Below are positions 56,353 to 64,000 of a stretch of 64,000 bases of DNA, piece by piece. Positions within the stretch are counted from its first letter, which is position 1. The number at the start of each line of letters is the position of its first letter. This DNA comes from JABIAG01 sp964561995 (GTDB lineage Archaea; Nanobdellota; Nanobdellia; Woesearchaeales; JABIAG01). Where the stretch lies: assembly GCA_964561995.1 (NCBI GenBank), contig CAZLQZ010000001.1, positions 1-64,000 of the forward strand, read 5' to 3'. The notes beneath the pieces are model-generated. The model had not been told where the DNA came from. It did not search any database and was given only the letters and a program-made list of their open reading frames with translations. The translations under genes and the position numbers were made by a program.

Positions 56353-58117
56353 ATGGCATCTAAAAAACAATATAAAAAAATTACCTTTTCTTTGAGAAGT
56401 TTAGGACATTTAATTCGTATTAGTGGTAGAGAAACAAAATCAAATTTTTCTGAAATGTTAAAAGACATAAAAGAAATTGGTCAAGGTAAATATGACAATC
56501 TTGATAATTTTGAAAATACTGTTAAAGATTTAATTGATAGCTTAGAAAAAATCAAACGTTTTGCCAGGAGATTAGAATTTAAAGAAAGTAATACTTTAAG
56601 AGATGTAGTTCATATTGCTTTAGTTAATCATGTATTTAGTTTAATTGACAAAGGTGTTTCAAGAGATGCAAAAGCTAAATTAGAAGAAATTGTTAAAGAT
56701 TTATCCTCTGCTCTTAAGGATGAAGTTAAAAATGAAAGAAGATTGTTAAAAGGAATGACTCCCAGAGGAGGGTTGTGGAAAAGTTTGTTATCTTCTAAGA
56801 AAAGAATTAGTAAACAAGAAATTAAAGAAGGAAGAATGCTGGATCATTTAGCAAATGAAGAAGAAGGAGTTTATTCACAACTAGTTGCTGCAATAAATTA
56901 TCTTGCTGCTAATAAAGGAAAGATAACTGCTAAAGAATCTTCACAGATTGGAAATTTATTAGTTCGTTTTGTAAGTTTGGTTGAAGAAGAATTTGAAGTT
57001 TTGTTCGAAGTTAATCTTAATGCCGAAGTTCAAGAATCTTCTATTGAAAAAGAATTGGATGAATTGGAAAAAATCGATAATGATAAGGTTAAAGAAGTTG
57101 TTAAAAGATTGCATGATAAATATTCCAAATTAATTACAGCAGACTTAAAAGAAGCAAAAATTATGCGAAGAGAAGAAAAAGGAATAATTGCTGATTTAGA
57201 TGTTGGAAAGGTAGAGAATGCTGCTGAAAAAAGACGGGAAGATTTTATGAAAGCTGCACACAAATTCTATGAAATGAATATTAAAAGATTGTTAATTCAG
57301 ATCGCTAATGGCGCAGATGTAAATTTACAAGAGGAAAATGGTATGACTGCTTTAATGTTTGCTGTAAGGGCGGGNNNNNNNNNNNNNNNNNNNNNNNNNN
57401 NNNNNNNNNNNNNNNNNNNNNNNNNNNNNNNNNNNNNNNNNNNNNNNNNNNNNNNNNNNNNNNNNNNNNNNNNNTGATGTGTCTGTTGTTAAGTTGTTGT
57501 TGGATGCTGGTGCTGATGTAAATTTACAAGACAGACATGTTAAGACTGCTTTAATGTATGCTGTAAGGGCGGGTGATGTGTCTGTTGTTAAGTTGTTGTT
57601 GGATGCTGGTGCTGATGTAAATTTACAAAATAATTTACTAGGGGAAACTGGTATGACTGCTTTATTGTCTGCCGTAAATGAGGGTGCTGTGCCTGTTGTT
57701 AAGTTTTTGTTGGATGCTGGTGCTGATGTAAATTTACAAGATGGATATGGTAGGACTGCTTTAATGTTTGCCGTAAATAAGGGTGCTGTGTCTGTTGTTA
57801 ATTTGTTGTTGGGTGCTGGTGCAGATGTAAATTTACAAGATGGAAATGGTGAGACTGCTTTAATGTATGCCGTAAATAAGGGTAAGGTGTCTGTTGTTAA
57901 TTTGTTGTTGGGTGCTGGTGCAGATGTAAATTTACAAGAGGATAATGGTATGACTGCTTTAATGTTTGCTGTAAATAAGGGTGATGTGTCTGTTGTTAAG
58001 TTGTTGTTGGATGCTGGTGCAGATCCAAATATTCGAGAAATTGTAAGTCGGACTGCATTAGATTTAACTAAGGATGAAGAAATTAAAGAATTACTTAGTG
58101 AAGCAATGAATAAATAA
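56353..58117 (+). CDS. Ankyrin-repeat protein with assembly gap
   Basis: Helical N-terminal domain (about residues 1-310, Lys/Glu-rich, not recognised), then ankyrin repeats of 33 residues, each near DVSVVKLLLDAGADVNLQ...TALMYAV. At least seven units are visible, and the last is degenerate. A block of exactly 100 N (57375-57474) splits it. The flanks GCGGG and TGATGTGTC join perfectly to a sequence found at about 57569, so the gap stands for a whole number of collapsed 99-bp units (or none) and the frame is intact. The repeats are nearly identical in DNA, indicating recent expansion. Cytosolic protein-binding scaffold. TATA TTTATATATAA 27 nt upstream. Confidence 0.8.
57375..57474. other. 100-N assembly gap inside the ankyrin repeats
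   Basis: Exactly 100 N, the usual placeholder for a scaffold gap of unknown length. It falls inside near-identical 99-bp repeats, so it is almost certainly a repeat-collapse break. Confidence 0.95.
57476..58030 (+). repeat. Tandem 99-bp ankyrin-coding repeats
   Basis: Near-identical 99-bp units, e.g. GGTGCTGATGTAAATTTACA recurring at every unit. One unit carries extra codons (NNLLGETG), making it slightly longer. Repetition continues left of the gap from about 57300. Confidence 0.85.
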
Positions 58118-58121
58118 ATTT

Positions 58122-58433
58122 TTATTTTTTATTTTTAAAATATTTTTCTACTCTTTTACTTGTTTTAACTCTTGCTTCTGGACCTAATATATAATAAATC
58201 TTTTCAGCTTCATTGCCCCAAGAATAATCACCTTTTTCATTTTTGACTTCATGAACTTCAATTTCTTTTAATGAAGATCCTTTTTTGAGATGATAATATA
58301 TACTTCTTATGTGTACTTTAGGAAATATTTCTAAGTACCATTGATAAATTTGATATCCATATGCTCGTTTTTTAACATTAAGAATTTCTAAGATATTTTG
58401 TCTTATCTTGGATTTTATTGGTCTTCCTCTCAT
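58122..58433 (-). CDS. PadR-like winged-helix transcription regulator
   Basis: 103 residues: RQNILEILNVKKRAYGYQIYQWY and IRSIYYHLKKG are the helix-turn-helix and recognition helix of a PadR/MarR-like winged helix, followed by a wing (YSWGNEAEKIYYIL). Cytosolic DNA-binding protein with a basic tail. Converges with the ankyrin gene and is divergent from the Wzz-like gene, which it might regulate. Confidence 0.65.
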   Translation of the reverse strand: MRGRPIKSKIRQNILEILNVKKRAYGYQIYQWYLEIFPKVHIRSIYYHLKKGSSLKEIEVHEVKNEKGDYSWGNEAEKIYYILGPEARVKTSKRVEKYFKNKK

Positions 58434-58586
58434 TTATTTAATTAATTTGTTTCAATCTTTATAATTATTGTTTTTTTATAAAGTTGCTAACTTTATGAAA
58501 TTTATAATTAATTATGAAGCTCTGGTTTTCAATCCTTGTTATTTTAAATAAAAACATTTATATACCAATTTCATTAAAAATTAAGC

Positions 58587-60758
58587 ATGGTAGAAGGTGA
58601 AAAAGAGTTTAATCTAGTTGACTATGTAAATATGTTAAAAAATAGAAAGAAATTTATTCTTATTTTCACCATTATTTTTGCAATTCTTATAATATCTATG
58701 ATTTTTTTTCTCAAGTTTAGAAGTCTTGAAGATGCTACTTCAGTAATAAGTTTAGGTGGAGAAAAAGGGGATAGGTCTTTAATTATGAAGTATAAAATTA
58801 TTTTAGAAAGTCCTAATGTAATCGAACCCGTAATGGAGCAATATCTTGATGAACCTACTTCTTTTAATTTATTTAAAAATCGTTATGTTAAAGTTGATTT
58901 TATTCAGGAACGAATTCATAGAACAAAGGAATCTTTAGTTTCTTTTCTTACTTTAAAAACATATGGTGATACTTATAATGACGCTAAAGAACTTAATGAT
59001 TTGGTGGTTGAAAGTTTTTTCAATATTGCCGATACTCCAAAATTAAATAATATAACTTTGGAAAAAATTAATGTCCTTGATAAAAAAAGGGATGATTTAA
59101 CTTTAGATATTGAAAAAGTTGAACAAGTTATTTTTGAAAACGCATTAGATTCACAAACTGCTAATGAACTTATTGAAAAATTAATTGATCAAGTAAATTA
59201 TTATGAAGATTTTTTAGATGATGTTGGTCAAAAAGCATATATCACTTTAGATTATTATCCTTTATTACTTAGAAAACTAGAAACTGATTTAGGAAGGTTT
59301 GAAAAAACTGTTTTAGAAGCTGAAGAAATGGACTGGCATACTGAAGATAGAGAAGAATCTACTTCTGAATTAATTTATGAATTAAGAAAATATCAAAATT
59401 ACTTAAATTCTGCAAATCTTTCTTCAATAAAGGTTAATGAGTTTATTACAATGCAATTACGTCTTGAGGGTGCTGTTACTAATTATAGACTGCAAATGAA
59501 TCTTAATGCGTCTAAAGAAGAATTTACTGGTAAACAGGCATTTGATAAGTTAATTCAATTACGTAATGATCTTAAAAAAGCTCAATTTGAAAAGTTAGAT
59601 TTTCTGGGTGAATTAAATGACAATGAAGAAATTTTTAGTGTTATTAGTTCACCAAATTTACCTTCAGGAATTACGCGACCTTTTGTTTCAGAATCCGTAA
59701 TTAGTGTTAGTGATGTAGAAGATGATTTTTATGCAATTCTTGAAGCAAAGAATATTATTCAAGGTTCTGAAGTTTTACAACCTGTTATTAAAAGAAATTA
59801 TGGTGAAGATATGTCCCTTGAAGATTTTATGCCTTATTTAACTATTAGTAAAATTGATATGGTTAAGGAAGGTAGAGAAACAGTAATTACACCTTTTTTA
59901 AGAGTGCGAGTTTCAGCAGATAGTGCCCAATTGGCTAAAAAGCTGAATCAAGAAGTAATTGATTCTTTTTTTAATTATATTAGAAACTTTAAACATTCTA
60001 ATGATGATGAAGGGTTAATTTTAGAAAAAATAAGTTTTAAAGAAGACGAAATTGAACAAATTGAAAGTGATGTAAGGATATTTGAAAATGATCTTTATAA
60101 CAATGATAATTATAAAACTAGAGATATAAGGTCTATTACTTTAAAATTGATTCTTTCAGATTTAAAGAAACAACTAGCAGACGCTACTGAGGAAAGAATT
60201 ACTTTACAATCTGACTTAAACTTGCTTGGAAATTTTGGTGTTGTAAGCTCACCTCAAGTAATTAATGTTGAAGAATCAGAAAGGTTTGCTCCAAATCAAA
60301 GAGATTTTTTTAGAATTGGAATATCTTTTATTGCAGGATTATTTTTAGCTATTTTCCTTATTATTACTTATGAAGTTAAAGTTCCTGAATGGAAAAACAA
60401 GTTTGAAGAAATTACTGGTAAGAAAATTGAAACTAAGAAAGAAGTAATTAAATTAAGTCCTAAAAATGTTGAAAAGAAAATTGTTAAAATAAAACCAATT
60501 AAAAAAGAAAAAATTAAAACCGTTAAAGTTAAACCAATACCTATTGTAAAAAAAGTTATTCCTAAAAAAGAAGAAGAGATTGTTTTGCCTAAGTTTAAGT
60601 ATTCTAAGACTAAAAGTTTGAATCTTGATGTTAATCATTTGTTTAAAAAATACGGTAAACTAAAGAATGAAGGTGACGGTATTAAAGAAGAACAAGAATT
60701 AACAAAGAAAGATGAACAACGGTTAGTTAAAAAAATTAAAAAGATAAACAATCTTTAG
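58587..60758 (+). CDS. Wzz/GumC-like polysaccharide co-polymerase
   Basis: 723 residues. Two transmembrane helices (about 22-44 and 574-596) flank a large, mainly helical coiled-coil periplasm-like domain, with VDYVNMLKNRKKF just before TM1, the layout of chain-length determinants (Wzz family). The cytosolic tail of about 125 residues is extremely Lys-rich (KIKPIKKEKIK), with no Walker or tyrosine-kinase motif. Likely controls length or export of a surface polymer, perhaps that made by the GT2 synthases near 13 kb. Confidence 0.65.
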   Translation: MVEGEKEFNLVDYVNMLKNRKKFILIFTIIFAILIISMIFFLKFRSLEDATSVISLGGEKGDRSLIMKYKIILESPNVIEPVMEQYLDEPTSFNLFKNRYVKVDFIQERIHRTKESLVSFLTLKTYGDTYNDAKELNDLVVESFFNIADTPKLNNITLEKINVLDKKRDDLTLDIEKVEQVIFENALDSQTANELIEKLIDQVNYYEDFLDDVGQKAYITLDYYPLLLRKLETDLGRFEKTVLEAEEMDWHTEDREESTSELIYELRKYQNYLNSANLSSIKVNEFITMQLRLEGAVTNYRLQMNLNASKEEFTGKQAFDKLIQLRNDLKKAQFEKLDFLGELNDNEEIFSVISSPNLPSGITRPFVSESVISVSDVEDDFYAILEAKNIIQGSEVLQPVIKRNYGEDMSLEDFMPYLTISKIDMVKEGRETVITPFLRVRVSADSAQLAKKLNQEVIDSFFNYIRNFKHSNDDEGLILEKISFKEDEIEQIESDVRIFENDLYNNDNYKTRDIRSITLKLILSDLKKQLADATEERITLQSDLNLLGNFGVVSSPQVINVEESERFAPNQRDFFRIGISFIAGLFLAIFLIITYEVKVPEWKNKFEEITGKKIETKKEVIKLSPKNVEKKIVKIKPIKKEKIKTVKVKPIPIVKKVIPKKEEEIVLPKFKYSKTKSLNLDVNHLFKKYGKLKNEGDGIKEEQELTKKDEQRLVKKIKKINNL

Positions 60759-60824
60759 AATTTTTTAAATATTAAATTATTTGTTATTAAAAAAATATAA
60801 AATAAATTAAGAAATATTTTTGGA

Positions 60825-63227
60825 TTATTTTCTTTTTTCTGCTTCTGCAATTTTTAATCTAGTTTTTAGAACAGTATCTGGATTTAAAGAAATACTGTCT
60901 ATGTGTTGTTTAACTAAAAATTGTGCAAATTCAGGGTAATCAGATGGTGCTTGACCACAAATACCTATTTTTCTTTTATTCTTTTTAGCGTGTGTAATTG
61001 CAATTGATATCATGTCTTTTACAGCTTGATTTTGCTCATCATATACATCTGCTAATATTTCTGAGTCTCTATCAACTCCCAAAGTTAATTGAGTTAAATC
61101 ATTGCTTCCAATGCTAAATCCATCAAATATTTTAGAAAATTCATCTGCTAATATTACATTTGAAGGAACTTCACACATTACATAAATTTGTAAATCTTTA
61201 ACTCCTTTTTTCAATCCATTTTGTCCCATTATTTTCATAACTTTTTTACCTTCTTCTACAGTTCTACAAAATGGAATCATTAATTTGACATTTGTTAGTC
61301 CAAATACTTCTCTAACTTTTTTCATAGCTTTACATTCAAGAATAAAACATTCTTTATATTCTTCTTTATAATAACGAGATGCACCTCTCCAACCAATCAT
61401 TGGATTGTCTTCTTTTGGTTCAAATTGTTTACCGCCAATTAATGATGCATATTCATTAGTTTTAAAGTCGGACATTCTTACTATTACGTCTTTTGGGTAA
61501 AAGGCAGCAGCAATTGTTCCAACTCCTCTTGCTAATTTATCAATAAAAAATTGTTTTTTATCATCATAACCAAATGTTAATTTTTTGATTTTACGTTTAG
61601 CTTCGGCATCTTTTAATTCATTAAAATGTATTAAAGCTTTAGGATGAATTTTAATGTAAGAGTTAATAATGAATTCTTCTCTTGCGAGTCCGACTCCATC
61701 GTTAGGTATAAATGAAAAATTGAATGCTTCATCCGGATTACCTACATTCATCATTATTTTAGTTCTAGTTTTTGGAATAGATTTCAAATTAGTTTTAACA
61801 ATTTTATAAGGTAATAATCCGTCGTAAACAAAACCATCTTCACCTTCTGCACAACTAACTGTTATTTTTTTACCATTTTTGATTTCTTCAGTTGCACGAT
61901 TAGTTCCCACAATGCATGGTATTCCTAATTCTCTTGAAATAATTGCAGCATGACAAGTTCTTCCGCCCCTGTTAGTTACAATTGCTGAAGCTATTTTCAT
62001 AATTGGTTCCCAATCAGGGTCTGTCATATCAGTAACTAATACTTCTCCTTTTTTGAATTTATGAATGTCTTTTGCTTCTTTGATAATGTGTGTTTTACCT
62101 TTTCCTATTCTTTCGCCAACACTTTTTCCAATGATTAAGATTTTACCTTTCTTTTGAAGTACATAATCTTCTAAAACATTAATATCTTTTTGAGAAGCAA
62201 CTGTTTCTGGACGTGCTTGGACTATGAATAATTTGCCTGTTTGTCCATCCTTTGCCCATTCCATGTCCATAGGAGTATATTGGTTTCTTTTTTTAGAATA
62301 ATGTTCTTCAATAATAATTGCCCATTTTGCTAATTTTAAAATTTCCTCTTCAGTAATTGCAAAACTATTTCTTTCTTTTTCTGAAACGAGAATATTTTTT
62401 GTTGGTTTATTTCCATCGGAAGTATAAACCATTTTAATCTTTTTTTCACCAATATTTTTTTTAATGATAGGTTTAAAACCTTTTTTTAAAGTTGGTTTAA
62501 ATACATAATATTCATCTGGATTAACCGCACCTTGAACTACATTTTCTCCTAAACCATATGCAGCAGTAATAAAAGCTGCATCTTTAAATCCTGATTCTGT
62601 ATCAATAGAAAACATTACTCCGGATGATGCAAGGTCAGATCTTACCATTTTTTGAACACCTATTGATAAGTAAACCGTAAAGTGATTAAATCCTTTATCT
62701 TGTCTATAAGAAATTGCTCTGTTTGTAAATAAAGAAGCAAAACACTTTTTACAAGAACTAATTAGATTTTCAACACCTTTAATATTTAGATAAGTTTCTT
62801 GTTGACCTGCAAAACTTGCAGTTGGTAAATCTTCTGCAGTTGCTGAACTTCTAACTGCAACATCAGTACCTTTACCGTATTCTTTTTCTAATTTTTGGTA
62901 AGCTTTTCCAATTTCATTAATTAATTCTTCTGGAAATTCTAAATTTTGAATTATGTCTCTAACTTTTTTCCCTCTTGTTTGTAAATTTTTAATATTGTGA
63001 GTATTTAATCCACTTAGTGCTTTTTTTATTTTTTTTTGTGCACCAGATTGTTCTAAAAGAAATTGATAAGCGTAAGCTGTAACTGCAAAACCATTTGGGA
63101 TGTTAATTTTCTTTTTTCTTAGCTCTTTGTACATTTCACCAAGAGAAGCATTTTTTCCACCAACTAATGGAACGTCTTCGATTCCTAACTCGTTAAACCA
63201 TAAAATAAACTTTTTATCTTTATTCAA
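60825..63227 (-). CDS. ppsA: Phosphoenolpyruvate synthase
   Basis: 800 residues. Full PpsA layout: N-terminal ATP-grasp (PLVGGKNASLGEM near 20, AVRSSATAEDLPTASFAGQQ near 130), the phosphohistidine domain with GGRTCHAAI (catalytic His about 425), and a C-terminal PEP-binding TIM barrel ending in GICGQAPSDYPEF. It converts pyruvate and ATP to PEP, AMP and phosphate, the gluconeogenic entry step. Starts with TTG at 63227, with SD GGGGTGA 6 nt upstream. One of the few SD-led genes here. Confidence 0.93.
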   Translation of the reverse strand: MNKDKKFILWFNELGIEDVPLVGGKNASLGEMYKELRKKKINIPNGFAVTAYAYQFLLEQSGAQKKIKKALSGLNTHNIKNLQTRGKKVRDIIQNLEFPEELINEIGKAYQKLEKEYGKGTDVAVRSSATAEDLPTASFAGQQETYLNIKGVENLISSCKKCFASLFTNRAISYRQDKGFNHFTVYLSIGVQKMVRSDLASSGVMFSIDTESGFKDAAFITAAYGLGENVVQGAVNPDEYYVFKPTLKKGFKPIIKKNIGEKKIKMVYTSDGNKPTKNILVSEKERNSFAITEEEILKLAKWAIIIEEHYSKKRNQYTPMDMEWAKDGQTGKLFIVQARPETVASQKDINVLEDYVLQKKGKILIIGKSVGERIGKGKTHIIKEAKDIHKFKKGEVLVTDMTDPDWEPIMKIASAIVTNRGGRTCHAAIISRELGIPCIVGTNRATEEIKNGKKITVSCAEGEDGFVYDGLLPYKIVKTNLKSIPKTRTKIMMNVGNPDEAFNFSFIPNDGVGLAREEFIINSYIKIHPKALIHFNELKDAEAKRKIKKLTFGYDDKKQFFIDKLARGVGTIAAAFYPKDVIVRMSDFKTNEYASLIGGKQFEPKEDNPMIGWRGASRYYKEEYKECFILECKAMKKVREVFGLTNVKLMIPFCRTVEEGKKVMKIMGQNGLKKGVKDLQIYVMCEVPSNVILADEFSKIFDGFSIGSNDLTQLTLGVDRDSEILADVYDEQNQAVKDMISIAITHAKKNKRKIGICGQAPSDYPEFAQFLVKQHIDSISLNPDTVLKTRLKIAEAEKRK

Positions 63228-63291
63228 TTAAATTCACCCCTTTTTCCCACAACACCTATTTTTTAATCATTATATTCCTATATAAATGTTG

Positions 63292-64000
63292 CTATTTTTG
63301 TATCTGAGTAAGGGTTTTGTTTTGGTATCTATAAACTCTTAATTTTTCAAGAAATGGAAACTCGTATTCTTTGAAAGAAATACTTTCATCTTTTATTATT
63401 AAATTACCAATCATTTTGTCGGAATCTTTTGAAAAACTTAAGAAAAATATTGTGTCATCAAAATCTTTTAAATTGTTAAATTTAATAAGAATTTGTGCTT
63501 TTCTGGGAATAATCTCATAATTCAATGCTGTTTTAAATATTGGTAATCCTGCTGATAAATGTTTACCATATAAATTGGTGTCCATACCTCTATAAATCCA
63601 TTCATAACCTTTTTTGTTTACTAAACCTATAATTAATACATTTAATAATTCATTAATTCCGGTTGGTTTAAATTCCGGACTTACTCCTGAATAACTTATT
63701 GAAAATCTTTTTGGAAAGTTTTTTGTTTCTTTAAAACTTCTAGCTACAATTCCTGCTATTATTTTTCCATTATTTTTTGCAAATATACCTATTTTTTCAC
63801 ATCTTTCAAGATCTTTTTCAGCCCAATCTTCTGAAGCTGTAAGAATTCCAATCTCTTTTTTTTCTAAAGTTGGTAAATGAATGTTTTTGTACCATTCTTT
63901 ATAATTTTCTTCTGAAACTTCTTCTTCTTGAATAATTTCAAAATCTGATTTTAAAGCTTTTCTAATCTTTTTTCTTTTATTTTTACTTAGATTTTCGATA
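63292..64000 (-). CDS. FemAB/GNAT-like acyltransferase (5' partial)
   Basis: The frame is open from the TAG-free right edge to the stop at 63292 (about 235 residues), so the start lies outside the window and the ATG at 63585 is only internal. It has KNKRKKIRKA near the edge, NNGKIIAGIVAR and YEWIYRGMDTNLYG, which look like a GNAT/FemAB-type fold. Those enzymes add acyl or aminoacyl groups. Motif recall only; substrate unknown. Its promoter is not visible. Confidence 0.55.
   Translation of the reverse strand, partial: IENLSKNKRKKIRKALKSDFEIIQEEEVSEENYKEWYKNIHLPTLEKKEIGILTASEDWAEKDLERCEKIGIFAKNNGKIIAGIVARSFKETKNFPKRFSISYSGVSPEFKPTGINELLNVLIIGLVNKKGYEWIYRGMDTNLYGKHLSAGLPIFKTALNYEIIPRKAQILIKFNNLKDFDDTIFFLSFSKDSDKMIGNLIIKDESISFKEYEFPFLEKLRVYRYQNKTLTQIQK

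Overview
The window is AT-rich archaeal DNA, most likely from a small-genome DPANN lineage. Woesearchaeota or Pacearchaeota-like is my best guess, inferred from gene content and compactness, not from a tree. The domain call rests on an archaeal 16S rRNA whose 5' end resembles TTCCGGTTGATCCTGCCGG, an aIF5B-type initiation factor, an Orc1/Cdc6 ATPase, CDP-archaeol synthase, NreA and translin. Most genes have a TATA-like box (TTTAAATA or TTTATAAA) centred about 25-28 nt before the start codon, which implies leaderless mRNAs. A minority instead carry a strong Shine-Dalgarno (SD) matching the 16S tail CACCTCC.

1-16.2 kb is a cell-surface and glycosylation island. It holds several multi-spanning PMT/STT3-like glycosyltransferases, GT-A family 2 enzymes (dolichyl-phosphate sugar synthase and two processive membrane synthases), two GT-B enzymes, UDP-galactopyranose mutase, a polysaccharide-deacetylase-like protein, and a PlsC-like acyltransferase followed by two tandem alpha/beta hydrolases. 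16.2-25.9 kb mixes infB/aIF5B with lipid genes: CDP-archaeol synthase, two CDP-alcohol phosphatidyltransferases, a glycerophosphodiesterase and a PHP phosphoesterase. An iron alcohol dehydrogenase, a stand-alone PUA-like protein and a DsbA-like protein are also here.

25.9-31 kb is a replication-flavoured locus. An Orc1/Cdc6 gene preceded by a 16-bp direct repeat is followed by a 1063-residue protein with a B-family-polymerase-like DEDDy exonuclease domain but no recognisable polymerase motifs. Next comes a 500-bp structured cassette of candidate 35-codon peptides with strong SDs and two hairpins. 31-33 kb holds tsaC/sua5, a metallophosphoesterase and a nitroreductase. 33.0-38.1 kb is the rRNA operon 16S - tRNA-Ala(TGC) - 23S, with both processing stems visible and no 5S.

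38.1-49.7 kb carries a PD-(D/E)XK-like protein, a secreted lamin-tail/OB-fold operon, a DnaQ exonuclease, a TctA-family permease, an HExxH protein, NreA, a HEPN-like protein, a site-2 protease and a candidate cyclodipeptide synthase whose reading frame is interrupted just after its likely start. 49.7-64 kb contains a compact bacterial-type alanyl-tRNA synthetase, a set of three paralogous membrane proteins facing a coiled-coil protein, translin-trmJ, an ankyrin-repeat protein broken by an assembly gap, a winged-helix regulator, a Wzz-like protein, PEP synthase, and a FemAB/GNAT-like gene running off the right edge.
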